A stretch of 64,000 bases of DNA, taken from Stutzerimonas kirkiae. Its GTDB lineage: Bacteria > Pseudomonadota > Gammaproteobacteria > Pseudomonadales > Pseudomonadaceae. The stretch lies in NCBI RefSeq assembly GCF_004327335.1, contig NZ_QJUO01000017.1, positions 27,989 to 91,988 of the forward strand. Reading direction: 5' to 3'. The position numbers and the translations under genes were made by a program. Under the pieces are notes generated by a model that worked only from the letters and a program-made list of their open reading frames with translations, made no database searches and had not been told where the DNA came from. The first letter of the stretch is position 1; every line of letters begins with the position of its first letter. Shown here piece by piece: positions 44,627 to 54,892 of the stretch.

Positions 44627-46848
44627 TCCTGCCCCCCACCGATCAAGGTCTGCACGGCCTCGAGCAACGCCTCGTCATGGAAGCTCGCCTTGGCCAGGTA
44701 ATAATCGGCCCCGGCCTCGAGGCCGCGCCGGCGATCCTCTTCACGGTCCTTGTAGGACACCACCATCACCGGCAGGGATCTGAGCCGCGGGTCCTGGCGC
44801 ACCAGGGTCACCAGTTCGATACCATCCATGCGCGGCATGTCGATATCGGTGATCAGCAGATCGAAGTGCTCCGCACGCAGGGCATTCCAGCCATCCATGC
44901 CATCCACGGCCACCGCCACCTGGTAGCCGCGACTGAGCAGCAGCTTTCGCTCCAGTTCACGCACGGTCAGCGAATCGTCGACCACCAGCACACGCTTGCT
45001 GGCCGCCGGACGCTCACCGCCGACATGGTCGACCTTGTCCAGATAGCCATCGCCGAGCAGCTTGCCGACCGAACTGAGCAAATCATCGACATCGAGTACC
45101 AGCACAGGCGTGCCATCGTGCAACAGGGCGCCACCAGCGATATCGCGGATCTTGCCCAGGCGGGCGTCGAGCGGCATCAGCACCAGGGTGGACTCGCCCA
45201 GGAAAGCCTCCACGGCCAGGCCGTGGCAGCGCTCACGGTCACGAATCAGCACGATCGGGATATTGTCCTCGTCGCCTTTCTTTTCCGTGCACTGCAACAA
45301 CTGGGCGGCCGACAACAAGCCGATATGCTCATCCTCCAGCCAGAAATGCTGGCGCCCCTCGAGCTGGACGATATCGCTGCGGCGCAGACGCAACATGCGC
45401 TCGATCTGTGCCAGCGGGAAGGCGTAGGCCTCCCCGCCGATACTGACCACCAGCGCGCGCACCACCGACAGGGTCAGCGGCAACTCGATATGAAACCGGC
45501 AACCCTCCCCCGGCACCTGTTGCAAACGCACGTTGCCGCGCATCCGCCGTATCTCGTGCTGCACCACATCGAGGCCGACACCACGCCCGGACACCTCGGT
45601 GACCTCCTGGCTCAAGCTGAAGCCAGGCAGGAAAAGAAAGGCCAGCAGTTCGTCCTCGCTCATCTGCGCCACCTGCTCGGCAGAGGCGAAACGGCGTTGC
45701 ACCACGGCCTGGCGCACATGCTCCAGGTCGATGCCGGTGCCATCATCGCTGATCTCCAGCACCAGCATGCCGGCATGCTGGTCGGCGCGCAGCAGCACCC
45801 GGCCTTCTTCCGGCTTACCCTTGCGCCGGCGCAGGGACGGTTGCTCGACACCATGGTCGACGGCATTGCGCAGCAGGTGCGTCAACGGTGCCTCCAGTTG
45901 CTCGAGCACATCACGGTCGACCTGGGTGTTCTCGCCCTCTATGTCGAGGCGCACCTGCTTGCCCAGCGAACGCCCGAGGTCGCGTAACATGCGCGCCTGG
46001 CCGGTCAGGCCATCGGAGAAAGGCCGCATCCGCGACGCCAGGGCCAGGTCATGGAGTTGCTGCGTGCGCTGGCCGCCCCGCCAGGCGAAATCATCGAAAA
46101 GCGCCTGGTGCGCCTGCAACTGCTGCTGGCACTCGACCAACTGGTTGCGGCTTTCATTCACCAGCGCCTGCAACAGCGGCTCGGCACTGCCGAGCGACTG
46201 CTCGCGCAGCGACTCCAGCGTACGCCGCAGCGACTCCTGCTGGCGCTTGAGACGCAATAGCGAGTCACTCAACGGCTTCATGCGCTGGAACTCCACCAGC
46301 GACTTTCCGGAGAGGTCGATCAGGTGGTCGAAGCGTTCGGCCGAAACCCGCAGGACACGAGCCCGCTCCTCACTCGAAGGTTCAGGCCGCGCAGTGGCTG
46401 CCGCCTGCGACGCCTCACCGGCAGGTACATCGGGCGCAGGGCACAAGGCCGGCACAGCGAAGCCCAGCAGCACCTGCAAGCGGTCGGTGAGATCGTCGAT
46501 ACAAGCATCGACACCGCTGCCAGCCTGGGGCTGAGCGATGCGAAGCAGCATATCGGTGCCCTGCAACAGGGCATCTATATGCTCAGGCAGCAACCGCAAC
46601 AGGCCCTCCTGGGCCGCGACGAGCAGGTCCTCCATGGCATGGGCGACCTGCACCCCACGCTCCAGGCCGACGATCCGCGCCGCGCCCTTGAGCGAATGCG
46701 CCGCACGCATGCAGGCCTCGAGCTGGCCAGCGTTGCCCGGATCGCGCTCGAGCACCAGCAGGCCGGCATCCAGCACCTGCTTCTGCGCCTCGGCCTCCAT
46801 GCGGAACAGGTCGAGCAGCGAGGCATCTCTCATCTGATCCGGTGTCAC
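44623..46848 (-). CDS. wspE: CheA-type hybrid histidine kinase WspE
   Basis: A 741-residue kinase with its own receiver. HPt domain with the phospho-His in AAHSLKGAARIVG, dimerisation region, ATPase with LRNAVDHGVEQPS and SDDGTGIDLEHV, SGRGVGLDVV, a CheW-like coupling domain (VRALVVSIGGEAYAFPLAQIERM), and a C-terminal receiver (VLVVDDSLTVRELE, DLLITDIDMPRMDG). It feeds phosphate to WspR and WspF. Four-base overlaps link it to wspD and wspF. Confidence 0.96.
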   Translation of the reverse strand: MTPDQMRDASLLDLFRMEAEAQKQVLDAGLLVLERDPGNAGQLEACMRAAHSLKGAARIVGLERGVQVAHAMEDLLVAAQEGLLRLLPEHIDALLQGTDMLLRIAQPQAGSGVDACIDDLTDRLQVLLGFAVPALCPAPDVPAGEASQAAATARPEPSSEERARVLRVSAERFDHLIDLSGKSLVEFQRMKPLSDSLLRLKRQQESLRRTLESLREQSLGSAEPLLQALVNESRNQLVECQQQLQAHQALFDDFAWRGGQRTQQLHDLALASRMRPFSDGLTGQARMLRDLGRSLGKQVRLDIEGENTQVDRDVLEQLEAPLTHLLRNAVDHGVEQPSLRRRKGKPEEGRVLLRADQHAGMLVLEISDDGTGIDLEHVRQAVVQRRFASAEQVAQMSEDELLAFLFLPGFSLSQEVTEVSGRGVGLDVVQHEIRRMRGNVRLQQVPGEGCRFHIELPLTLSVVRALVVSIGGEAYAFPLAQIERMLRLRRSDIVQLEGRQHFWLEDEHIGLLSAAQLLQCTEKKGDEDNIPIVLIRDRERCHGLAVEAFLGESTLVLMPLDARLGKIRDIAGGALLHDGTPVLVLDVDDLLSSVGKLLGDGYLDKVDHVGGERPAASKRVLVVDDSLTVRELERKLLLSRGYQVAVAVDGMDGWNALRAEHFDLLITDIDMPRMDGIELVTLVRQDPRLRSLPVMVVSYKDREEDRRRGLEAGADYYLAKASFHDEALLEAVQTLIGGGQE

Positions 46849-47534
46849 GTGAAGCTCCTGATCATGTTCTGCAGTACCTGCTGGTCATCCAGCACAGTGA
46901 TACTCCGCTCGCGCCATTGCGTGACACCCGCCGTGAAACGGCTGATGGCTCGGGCATCCTCGCGCTTCACCGGGGTTATGCGCGCCAGCGCAATGCGCTG
47001 GATAGCGCCGACTTCATCGACCGGCGTGACCAATGGCCCATCGCCGGTTTCAAGGATCAGCATCCGCGGGATCACATGCCGGTCGGAGCGAACCGCCCCA
47101 TGCTCCAGGCCCAGCAGTTCCCCCAGCGACAGGCAGGCAACCAGGGTGCCGCGCACATTGGTCACCCCCAGCAGCCCACGGGCCTTGCGATGCGGTAGCG
47201 CATGGATGGCGGCCACGGGCATCACTTCGGCCAGGCTCCGCGTGGCGAGCGCCAGCCACTCATCGCCCAGGCGGAAAATCAGTAGCGAACGCTGCTCGCC
47301 CTCGTCCTCGTGGGCATCGGCCTCTCCGTAACGGGAACCCTCCTGATCCAGATTGCAGCCGTAGTGATCGAGCAGGGCAATGGCCGCGGCGCCATAGACC
47401 TTGCAGTTGCGGCAATGGATATGCCGCTCCAGGTGTTGGCAACTCTTGTCGCCGAACACACCGATACGATTCCAGCAATCATCGAGCCGCACCGGCGTCC
47501 GGGATAAGGGTATGGAAGTATCATTCACGGCCAT
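46845..47534 (-). CDS. wspD: CheW-like coupling protein WspD
   Basis: A 229-residue CheW-domain protein. An N-terminal extension with a cysteine motif (CQHLERHIHCRNCKVYG) precedes the CheW fold (RLGDEWLALATRSLAEVMPVAAIHALPHR, LLGVTNVRGTLVACLSLGELLGL). It couples WspA-type receptors to WspE. Its start overlaps the wspC end by 14 bases. Confidence 0.94.
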   Translation of the reverse strand: MAVNDTSIPLSRTPVRLDDCWNRIGVFGDKSCQHLERHIHCRNCKVYGAAAIALLDHYGCNLDQEGSRYGEADAHEDEGEQRSLLIFRLGDEWLALATRSLAEVMPVAAIHALPHRKARGLLGVTNVRGTLVACLSLGELLGLEHGAVRSDRHVIPRMLILETGDGPLVTPVDEVGAIQRIALARITPVKREDARAISRFTAGVTQWRERSITVLDDQQVLQNMIRSFT

Positions 47535-48768
47535 CTACCTCCTGCTGCCTGGCTCGCTCGTAGAGCCGCCGTGCGCCTGCCGGATCCCCCCGGGCCTCCA
47601 GATGGGCCGCCAGGTGGGTCAGGGCCTCCGAGTGCCGCGGGTCGAGATAGATCGCCTTGCGATAGTAGTCACAAGCCTGCCCGGAACGGGCATCGGCATC
47701 ACTGAGCAGGCCCAGCCAGTAGAAGCCTTCGGCGCAGGGGCCACCCGCCTGCAGATGCTGTTCGCAGCGCTTGCGCGCCTCATCGCTGCGACCGGCATTG
47801 GCCAGTTCGGCGACCTCCTGCCAGATGTCCGTGGCCAGGACCGGCCCGGCGGGAGCGCCCGGTGCCGCTGGCGGAATGGCCCGGATGACCGCCCGTGGCC
47901 GTACCACCGGCGCCTTCCGGGGCGCTGGCGTCGCACGGCTGGCCGGATAACGCGCCGGCACAACCTTCGCGGCCTCCGCAGGAGCGAAACGAAAAGCGAA
48001 GGTCTGCGGGTAACCGAGGGCCTGCATGCCATTCTGGCTGGCCAGGCTCGCCTCGGCCGGACCGATGAAAAGAATGCCCTGCGGCTGTAACTGCCGCTTG
48101 AGCGATTCCAGCACGCGGACCTGGGTCGGCCGGTCGAAGTAGATCAGCAGATTGCGGCAAAAGATAAAGTCATAGGGTGCATCGCTACTGAACAGCTTGT
48201 CGTCCAGCAGGTTGCCGCAGCGAAACCGCACACAATCCCGGACCCGCTCATCGAGTGAAAAACCATCCGGTTGCTGGCGGAAAAACCGCTCACGAAACTC
48301 CAGCGACTCGCCACGGAAGGAGTTGCGCCCGTAGAACCCGCGCCGGGCCAGCACCACCACCCTGTCGCTGACATCGAGCGCATCGATCTGGAAATGCCCG
48401 GGAGCGAGCCCCGCGTCCAACAGGGCCATGGCGATGGAATATGGCTCCTCGCCACTGGAACAGGGCAGGCTGATCAGCCGCAGCGGCCGCGCACCCTGTA
48501 TCCGCGCCTGGCTTTCCAGGGCCAGGCTGGCGAGCGCCCGGAACGACTCGGGATAACGAAAGAACCAGGTCTCCGGCACCACCACTGCTTCGACCAGGGC
48601 CTGCTGTTCCCTGCGCGAACCATTCAGGGTGGCCCAATAGTCCTCCATGGCCTGCTGGGCATTGGCACCCATGCGCTGCCGCACAGCTCGCTCGATGACA
48701 CTGCGACCGACAGATTCGGCATCCAGGCCGATACGGGATTTGAGCAGGCGTTCGATGTGCTCGATCAT
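47521..48768 (-). CDS. wspC: CheR-type methyltransferase WspC (with TPR)
   Basis: A 415-residue SAM-dependent methyltransferase that methylates glutamates of WspA. The N-terminal all-helical and catalytic CheR parts show WFFRYPESFRAL, LPCSSGEEPYSIAMALLDAG, FDFIFCRNLLIYFDRPTQVRVLESL. A Pro/Ala linker leads to a C-terminal TPR unit (CDYYRKAIYLDPRHSEALTHLAAHLEARGD), as in P. aeruginosa WspC. Confidence 0.95.
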   Translation of the reverse strand: MIEHIERLLKSRIGLDAESVGRSVIERAVRQRMGANAQQAMEDYWATLNGSRREQQALVEAVVVPETWFFRYPESFRALASLALESQARIQGARPLRLISLPCSSGEEPYSIAMALLDAGLAPGHFQIDALDVSDRVVVLARRGFYGRNSFRGESLEFRERFFRQQPDGFSLDERVRDCVRFRCGNLLDDKLFSSDAPYDFIFCRNLLIYFDRPTQVRVLESLKRQLQPQGILFIGPAEASLASQNGMQALGYPQTFAFRFAPAEAAKVVPARYPASRATPAPRKAPVVRPRAVIRAIPPAAPGAPAGPVLATDIWQEVAELANAGRSDEARKRCEQHLQAGGPCAEGFYWLGLLSDADARSGQACDYYRKAIYLDPRHSEALTHLAAHLEARGDPAGARRLYERARQQEVDGRE

Positions 48769-48773
48769 GGCCG

Positions 48774-49277
48774 TCAGCCCTGCTCCACCGGTTGGAACAG
48801 CAGGGCGCGCAGCGCATCATCGAGCAATGAAGCGACCTCGATACGCTGCACCAGCCCCTCGACATCCTGCTGCACCGGCCCCAGGTAGCCTGGCTGCCCC
48901 GCCTCCAGGCCACTGGGCCGGAACGCCGCCGACGGCAGGCGCAGGGTATCGGTCGCCTGTTCGAGGACCAGCCCCAGCACCGGGGATGCATCGCCCTGCC
49001 GCGCGTCGAAACGCACCAGCACCAGGCGTGTACTATTGCGCACATGCGCCGGGCGCTTGAGCACGCGCCGGCTCATGTCGAGCACAGGCACCATCCGGCC
49101 ACGGTGCTGGAAGACACCCGCCACCCACTCCGGTGCCTCGGGCACCTGCTTCAGACGGCGCAGGGGCAACACCTCGACCACTTCGTGAACATCGAGCGCA
49201 TAGCGGTCCTCCCCCAACCGGAAGAGCAGATACAGCCCACCCGCGGCGGGCTTGTCGAGGAGACTGGCGGCGGCCAT
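48774..49277 (-). CDS. wspB: CheW-like coupling protein WspB
   Basis: A 167-residue CheW protein (LLFRLGEDRYALDVHEVVEVLPLRRLKQVPEAP, WVAGVFQHRGRMVPVLDMS). It links the WspA receptor array to WspE. It starts 2 bases after the wspA stop. Confidence 0.94.
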   Translation of the reverse strand: MAAASLLDKPAAGGLYLLFRLGEDRYALDVHEVVEVLPLRRLKQVPEAPEWVAGVFQHRGRMVPVLDMSRRVLKRPAHVRNSTRLVLVRFDARQGDASPVLGLVLEQATDTLRLPSAAFRPSGLEAGQPGYLGPVQQDVEGLVQRIEVASLLDDALRALLFQPVEQG

Positions 49278-49279
49278 GG

Positions 49280-50908
49280 TCAGACCTTGAAACGGCTGAC
49301 GCCAACGCGCAGGTTGTTGGCCACCTGGTTCAACTCATCGATCGCCGCCCCGGCCTGGCGCAGCGAATCCACCGTCTGGCTGCTCGCTTCGCCAAGCTGC
49401 ACCAGTGCCTGGTTGATCTGCTCGGCGCCGGTGGACTGCGCCTGCATGCCTTCGTTGACCATCTGGATACGCGGTGCCAGCGCCTGTACCTGCTGGATGA
49501 TCTGCGTCAGTTGATCGCCCATTTGCGCCATTTCCCCGATGCCGCGCCGGACCTCCTCGGAGAACTTGTCCATCCCCATCACCCCGGCGGACACCGCCGA
49601 CTGGATCTCGCGCACCATCTGCTCGATATCGTAAGTCGCCACCGCTGTCTGGTCGGCCAGGCGCCGTACCTCCACGGCGACCACGGCGAAACCCTTGCCA
49701 TATTCACCGGCCTTCTCGGCCTCGATCGCGGCATTCAGCGAAAGCAGGTTGGTCTGGTCGGCCACCTTCACGATGGTCGTGACCACATGATTGATATTGC
49801 CGGCCTTCTCGTTGAGGATCGACAACTTGCCGTTGACCACATCGGCCGCTCCCATGACCTGGTGCATGATCTCCTCCATGCGCGCCAACCCCAGTTGCCC
49901 GGTACCGGCCAGGACAGAGGTCTGCTCGGCGGTATCGGACACCTCGCTCATGGTCCGCACGAGGTCACGCGAGGTAGCGGCGATTTCCCGGGAGGTGGCG
50001 CCTATTTCCGTAGTGGTCGCGGCGGTTTCCGTGGCGGTGGCCTGCTGCTCGCGGGAAGTCGCGGCAATCTCGGTGACCGAAGCGGTCATCTGCACGGACG
50101 AACGCTGGGCGTGCCCGACCAGCGTCTTGAGTTCGGCCACCATGCTGTTGAAACCCACCTCGATGGCATTGAACTCGTCGTGGCGCTGCATATCCAGGCG
50201 CACCGACAGGTCGCCGCCCTCCAGTGTCCGCAGGGTATTGACGACACTGTTCACAGGACGGGTAATCGCCCGTAGCAACAGCCAGCCACAGACGCCTGCC
50301 GCGGCGATCGCCACCAGAATGGCAACCAGCAGGCCCATTTCCAGACTGCGTATGGCATCACCGATTTCATCCGCGGCGCCATCGGATAGCGCCCGATTCA
50401 ACTCGGTCAGTTCGATCAGCAGCGCCTGGCCTTTTTCCCATTCGGGCAAGACGCGTTCCTCGCCGGATTGCCGGGCCTGCCGCAACCGGTCGTCGCGCGG
50501 ATCATCGAACAGTTGGCCGTGGTGCTTCAGGTATTGCACATGCTGCTGCTTGAATTGGTCCACCAGCGATCGCTCGTGGTCATCGTGCATCGTCCCCTGG
50601 TAGCTCGCCAGCAACTCGTCCATGGCCCGCTCGGTCGCGGCGAAGCGCTCCCGATAGCCATCGACCAGCGCTTCCCCGCCGTCATCCCCGGAACTCAGCA
50701 ACAGCCCGCGGGTGTCGAGCATATGCTGCGCCCACGCGGCCTGCAGCTTGCTGACGTAATAAGCGCCAGGCACCGACTCGTCGCGCATCCCGTCCACCTC
50801 GCCCTCGATCTTGGCCAGGCGTAAATGGGATGCCGAGGCCAGCAGTATCAGGATGGCAATAACCAGGGTGAAACTGGCAATGATTCGGTTGCGTACGGTC
50901 AGGTTCAT
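49280..50908 (-). CDS. wspA: Methyl-accepting surface sensor WspA
   Basis: A 542-residue receptor that starts the Wsp pathway on surface contact. Two membrane helices ([21 protein letters not shown] and [22 protein letters not shown]) flank a four-helix periplasmic domain; a HAMP region ([25 protein letters not shown]) leads to a coiled-coil signalling tip with the conserved hairpin [41 protein letters not shown] sequence. The upstream GTG at 50923 is possible; I prefer the ATG at 50908, which gives the P. aeruginosa length and has GAGAG upstream. Confidence 0.95.
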   Translation of the reverse strand: MNLTVRNRIIASFTLVIAILILLASASHLRLAKIEGEVDGMRDESVPGAYYVSKLQAAWAQHMLDTRGLLLSSGDDGGEALVDGYRERFAATERAMDELLASYQGTMHDDHERSLVDQFKQQHVQYLKHHGQLFDDPRDDRLRQARQSGEERVLPEWEKGQALLIELTELNRALSDGAADEIGDAIRSLEMGLLVAILVAIAAAGVCGWLLLRAITRPVNSVVNTLRTLEGGDLSVRLDMQRHDEFNAIEVGFNSMVAELKTLVGHAQRSSVQMTASVTEIAATSREQQATATETAATTTEIGATSREIAATSRDLVRTMSEVSDTAEQTSVLAGTGQLGLARMEEIMHQVMGAADVVNGKLSILNEKAGNINHVVTTIVKVADQTNLLSLNAAIEAEKAGEYGKGFAVVAVEVRRLADQTAVATYDIEQMVREIQSAVSAGVMGMDKFSEEVRRGIGEMAQMGDQLTQIIQQVQALAPRIQMVNEGMQAQSTGAEQINQALVQLGEASSQTVDSLRQAGAAIDELNQVANNLRVGVSRFKV

Positions 50909-50923
50909 CATCTCTCTCGGCAC

Positions 50924-51178
50924 CCGGACTGAGCCGGTTCGTATAGTCGATTACAGCATACCGGCACAGCGCCATGCATGCTGCAGATCGGTGACTTCCC
51001 GACACCGAAAAAACCGCAGGGCAGGATTTCACCCCTGCTGGAATCGTCCAGACTCCTGCCACTCCATCGCGTGCAATCCGGCCCATGGTCACATCCAGAA
51101 AAGCACTGCAACGGCTCCCACTGGACAGCATTGCTATAGTGGCCCGTCTCGACAAGCTTGAGTGGAAGGAGCCGTAAC
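50924..51178. promoter_or_regulatory. Divergent region wspA / hydrolase
   Basis: A 255-base gap. TATAGT at 51135-51140 is a possible -10 for the hydrolase, 44 bases before its start. The wspA side has no clear hexamers. Confidence 0.3.
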
Positions 51179-52180
51179 GTGAAGAAGACCGCCATCGCCC
51201 TGCTGCTGGCAGGCATGCTCCCGCTCGGCGCCCAGGCCGCACAGACCGCCCAGGCCTACGGCCCGCAACTGGAAGGCTTCGCATACCCTCATCCCCTGCA
51301 ACGCTTCGAGTTCAGTTCACAACAGCAGCCACTGGGCATGGGCTACATGGATGTCAGCCCCGAAGGCGACGGCAATGGGCGAACCGTCGTGCTGCTGCAC
51401 GGCAAGAACTTTTGCGCCGCCACCTGGGAACAAAGCATCCGGGTGCTCGCCGACGCGGGATACCGGGTCATCGCCCCGGACCAGATCGGTTTCTGCAGTT
51501 CGAGCAAACCGCGCGGCTATCAATTCAGCCTCGCCCAACTGGCCAGCAACACCCGCGCCCTGCTGGAATCCCTGGGCCTGGAAAAAGCCACGCTGGTCGG
51601 CCACTCGATGGGCGGCATGCTGGCGGCCCGCTTCGCCCTGAACAACCCCGACATGGTGGAAAAACTGGTGCTGGTCAACCCGATCGGCCTGGAAGACTGG
51701 CAAGCCGCGGGCGTGCCCTATGCCAGCATCGACCAGTTGTACCGGAACGAACGCTCGACCACGCGCGACAGCATCCGGAACTACCAGTTGAAGTTCTATT
51801 ACAACGGCATCTGGAAACCCGAATACGACCGCTGGGTCGACATGCTGTACGGAATGTACGCCGGGGCGGGCAAGGATATCGTGGCCTGGAACCAGGCCCA
51901 GGCCTCCGAAATGCTCTTCACCCAGCCGGTCGTCCATGAATTCCCCAGCATCCAGGCCCCCACCCTGCTCCTGATCGGCGGCAAGGACCGAACCGCCCCC
52001 GGCGCCAACCGCGCCCCCGCCGAAATCGCCCAGCGGCTGGGCGACTACCCACGGCTAGGAAGGGCCACGGCGAACGCCATTCCGCACGCCACCCTGGTCG
52101 AATGGCCGGAACTCGGTCACTCCCCCCAGGTGGAAGCGCCCGGGATCTTTCATGAGGCATTGCTGAAAGGCCTGGAATGA
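51179..52180 (+). CDS. Exported alpha/beta hydrolase
   Basis: A 333-residue alpha/beta-fold hydrolase with a signal peptide (IALLLAGMLPLGAQAAQ), so probably periplasmic. Oxyanion region VVLLHGKNFCAATWEQ, nucleophile elbow GHSMGGMLAARFAL (Ser), acid in LLIGGKDRTAPG and the catalytic His in ELGHSPQVEAP. The start is GTG with AAGGAG about 7 bases upstream. The substrate is unknown; esterase or lactonase roles are possible. Confidence 0.9.
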   Translation: MKKTAIALLLAGMLPLGAQAAQTAQAYGPQLEGFAYPHPLQRFEFSSQQQPLGMGYMDVSPEGDGNGRTVVLLHGKNFCAATWEQSIRVLADAGYRVIAPDQIGFCSSSKPRGYQFSLAQLASNTRALLESLGLEKATLVGHSMGGMLAARFALNNPDMVEKLVLVNPIGLEDWQAAGVPYASIDQLYRNERSTTRDSIRNYQLKFYYNGIWKPEYDRWVDMLYGMYAGAGKDIVAWNQAQASEMLFTQPVVHEFPSIQAPTLLLIGGKDRTAPGANRAPAEIAQRLGDYPRLGRATANAIPHATLVEWPELGHSPQVEAPGIFHEALLKGLE

Positions 52181-52813
52181 GGCCCCTTTTCCTCGGCGGT
52201 CCAGCTCCGCGCTCGTCCACACCGATGCCTGCGCACTGCCAGCCATCGCCGCGGACTCTGCCCGGGGCCTGGGGGCATAGTTCTCCCTCGGGGAAATTTT
52301 TGCCTTTCGACATTCGCGAGACTCTGACACCTACTTGCGGTATAACCTGCCCGGCCCTGGAGGCTCGCTCAACTGCTACTTGCTACGGCCGGCTGACTTC
52401 TGCACGCGCATCCCGGCGGCCCTCGACGCCCGGTAGCACACTGGCAACGCACAGATCTCCCAGGATAATCCGCGCGACCTTCCTGCTTATGCCTGTCGGA
52501 TATACATCACAGCGTGATGTACAAATATCGGGCTTTGACGATTCTGCGCTGCCTCTATCCGCTTCCTGTTCGTCAGGCCAGCATTTTGCCTCGAGCTTCC
52601 TTCAGATTCGCAGCCGCCCGCGACACCCTTGCCGGGTGTGTAGAAGACTTTCACCTCCAAGTCGCCAGGCTCACCACCACAGTGGCCCCGACAGCGCCAT
52701 GCCTGGCGCATCATAAAAAATCCGATGCTGTAGAGAGGCATCGGATTTGGATTTTCTGAGGGTTTACATCAAGTGCAAATGCTTAACTGACCGGCATTAC
52801 TCCGTAGCAGCGC
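52181..52813. other. Gene-poor gap before the accessory region
   Basis: About 630 bases with no convincing gene. It holds an inverted repeat TACATCAC-AGC-GTGATGTA at 52503-52521, of unknown role, and the terminator described separately. It may be the left junction of the accessory region. Confidence 0.35.
52715..52749 (-). terminator. Terminator of the cysteine-peptidase-like gene
   Basis: AAATCCGATGC and GCATCGGATTT form an 11-bp stem with a 9-base loop. Read leftward it ends in a T run, so it terminates the gene at 52814-53464. Confidence 0.85.
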
Positions 52814-53464
52814 CTAACCTACGACGGCTCTGTACATCCAGCGCACGGTGGTGCAGATGGAATATTGCGAGGGTATGAAATAGCACTCTGCGACTGAGCG
52901 GTACGTTTCGTTTCCCGATGCTGCTGTATTGAATTGCACATTCGTATTGTTTTGCGGGTCGATCCGGACCACATTACCTTGGTAGGTAAATAGCGCATCA
53001 TCAGGATTTTCCGACGGGTCAAGGGCCGGATTGAGGATATACGTGGTGCCACCCAGCTTGATGGCCGCGAACGCATGTAACTGATCGCTACCCGCCGCCA
53101 ATATGCAACTGTCGTAGTTCTGCATGCTGTTGATTCGGTCGACCAGCGCTGCTGCATTTCCCGCGTTGGTCGCGTTCAGGCTTATTACATTCCAGCCGTA
53201 AGACCGTAAATAAGCTGCAACGGCGTTGGAACGTATACCGTTTACATTGATCAGCTCCCGGTCGTTTACCTGGGTGAATGCGCCGGGATTATGTGTTCTC
53301 ATCGCACTTGCACCGTAGCTGAACAACGCGTTTTCGTTCTTGCGCCAGTAATTGGCGTTTTGCGCAATCATCCCCACGCTGGCGGCGACACACTGGTTCG
53401 TGTTTTCCTCCTGCCGAATATGAGTGAGCGTTATTCCATTTCTCGTGATGGGGCTCCAGATCAT
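52814..53464 (-). CDS. Papain/C39-like cysteine peptidase-fold protein (putative effector)
   Basis: A 216-residue protein whose family I cannot name. NTNQCVAASVGMIAQ places a Cys (about 25) at a helix start, DQLHAFAAIKLGGTTYILNPALDP places a His (about 130) and an Asn (about 145) in the order of a papain-like triad, with Gln24 beside the Cys. There is no signal peptide. AGGAG precedes the ATG. Its base composition is more AT-rich than the core genes, and a strong terminator follows, so it looks like a solitary acquired gene. Toxin/effector or immunity-evasion roles are guesses. Confidence 0.6.
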   Translation of the reverse strand: MIWSPITRNGITLTHIRQEENTNQCVAASVGMIAQNANYWRKNENALFSYGASAMRTHNPGAFTQVNDRELINVNGIRSNAVAAYLRSYGWNVISLNATNAGNAAALVDRINSMQNYDSCILAAGSDQLHAFAAIKLGGTTYILNPALDPSENPDDALFTYQGNVVRIDPQNNTNVQFNTAASGNETYRSVAECYFIPSQYSICTTVRWMYRAVVG

Positions 53465-53885
53465 GCCTGACTCCTTCGGTGAGTATTCCCCTCGGTGTGT
53501 GCCTGCGCGAAGAAAGGGGACTAAGAAAAAGCGGACAAATTTATTTATCGGTGCACATCATCAGACGGGAAAAATCTATCCCCTTTTCAAGATCCGAGAT
53601 CTATCCGCGCCACAGCAAATCGGCCATCGGTCCATGCCGATTGTGCCTTCTGCACGACCAAGGCCATAGGTCCCGATACCGAGCGGGTGCTCCGCGGCTG
53701 AGTATTTCGTGGTGCTCTACGCTCGGCGACGATGCACCAACGATCCCGTCCGCCCCCTGGCGGAATATGAGCAGGACAAGCGCCGCTCGGCACACGGCAA
53801 GCCGAGCGGACTCCCGGCGGGAGAAAAATGCCTGGGGCGGCTGGGGCCGGTACTGACAGCAGCCCGAGCCACGGCCCTTTGCGTC
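53465..53885. other. Non-coding gap with a degenerate palindromic repeat
   Basis: Holds one degenerate copy of the GGGGACAGATTTATTT repeat (53524-53586). The remaining bases show no gene. Confidence 0.4.
53524..53586. repeat. Palindromic repeat, degenerate copy
   Basis: AAAAAGCGGACAAATTTATT and AAAAATCTATCCCCTTTT are diverged inverted arms of the element seen intact at 55491-55557. Confidence 0.65.
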
Positions 53886-54344
53886 TTATTGCGAACAGTT
53901 GCCTGTCTTGGCCAGCTCAAGATCGGCGATGGCTTTCTGCGCCTTCTGCTCGTCGACCAGCTCCAGATTGGCACCGCCGACGAATGCCCCCATCTTGATG
54001 TACTGGCGAACGTAATAGTTCTTACCCGGCTCGGTCTGCACCAGCAGGATGTTCGGGGAGAACTCGGATTCGGTGGACAACTTGTGCTCCACTCCACCCT
54101 GAACCTGCTGGTAGAAGAAGATATTGGGCGCAGACTCACCGACGCACTTGTCGTTGAGCCAGATATCCTTCTTCAGTGCCCCACCGAAACTGCCGGCACG
54201 GTAAATGTACAACCCCGCGTTACCTGTAGCAGGCGCGGTGAAAGCCTTTGCCTGGGTGGAAACCTGCTTGTCCTCCATGGGAACCGACGCGCAACCGACG
54301 AGCAGCGAAGAGGCGAAGGCCGCCAGGGCTATTTTCTTGAGCAT
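53886..54344 (-). CDS. DUF2846-like lipoprotein
   Basis: A 152-residue outer-membrane-type lipoprotein. Signal peptide and lipobox LVGC at about 18; then GLYIYRAGSFGGALKKDIWLNDKCVGESAPNIFFYQQVQGG, EPGKNYYVRQYIKMGAFVGGANLELVDEQKAQKAI, which match the DUF2846 pattern. Function unknown. I use the ATG at 54344 (AGGAG upstream); the frame opens earlier but without a lipoprotein signal. Confidence 0.8.
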   Translation of the reverse strand: MLKKIALAAFASSLLVGCASVPMEDKQVSTQAKAFTAPATGNAGLYIYRAGSFGGALKKDIWLNDKCVGESAPNIFFYQQVQGGVEHKLSTESEFSPNILLVQTEPGKNYYVRQYIKMGAFVGGANLELVDEQKAQKAIADLELAKTGNCSQ

Positions 54345-54892
54345 GATGACTCCTAGTCTATTACGGGCAGATATGCCCGGATGGGTGGAAAAGACCGGCG
54401 AACGGACGAGCAACCCGCTATCGCGGGTGCGCCTGAAGACAGGGAAAAGACCAAACGGGGAGGTGGGCACTTGACCGCACGCATCACTGCGCATGCTGGA
54501 AATCCTTCTCGACTGCCAATAATATCAATTCAACATCATTGATAACAGCGACAATATCCGCTGCCCGACCTCCAGGCAAGCGTATCCCTTGCAAGACGCG
54601 CCAATAAAGGGCACCCACAGGACTTCAGCACCGGGAGCCCTGCGCCTGTGTCACGCGGAAAGCAGGCTGGGCCATTGACCGTACTAACGAGTAATCCAGA
54701 TTACTGCTACGAGGTCGTGCGCCCGCACCAGGGCCTTGGTAATACACATCTGACTCGATCACTCTTGTTTTATAGCGGCAAACAAATCCGTCCCCTTTTC
54801 CAGCACCTTGACTCTACCAGGCTATTCACTATGATTAATTTTTAATCATTCATATGCGGATCGGCGCAAACCGAGCACAGGAGCAAACCATC
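54345..54892. other. Gap with transposase and repeat traces
   Basis: About 550 bases. The frame near 54700-54745 reads YEVVRPHQGLGNT, like the end of an rve-type transposase, and 54783-54800 is a half copy of the palindromic repeat. No intact gene before the antitoxin. Confidence 0.4.
54783..54800. repeat. Half copy of the palindromic repeat
   Basis: CAAATCCGTCCCCTTTTC matches one arm (AAATCTGTCCCCTTTT) with one change. Confidence 0.6.

Noticed and set aside
52177..52716. A 179-codon frame after the hydrolase.
   Set aside because: Pro/Ser/Arg-rich composition, no family motif, and its only start overlaps the hydrolase stop.
53709..54356. A 215-codon frame opposite the DUF2846-like lipoprotein.
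   Set aside because: The lipoprotein on the other strand has lipobox and ribosome site; this is its shadow.
54648..54845. A 65-codon ORF with a PHQGLGN motif.
   Set aside because: Motif hints at a transposase end, but no start, no catalytic residues and too short to call a gene; kept only as a note.
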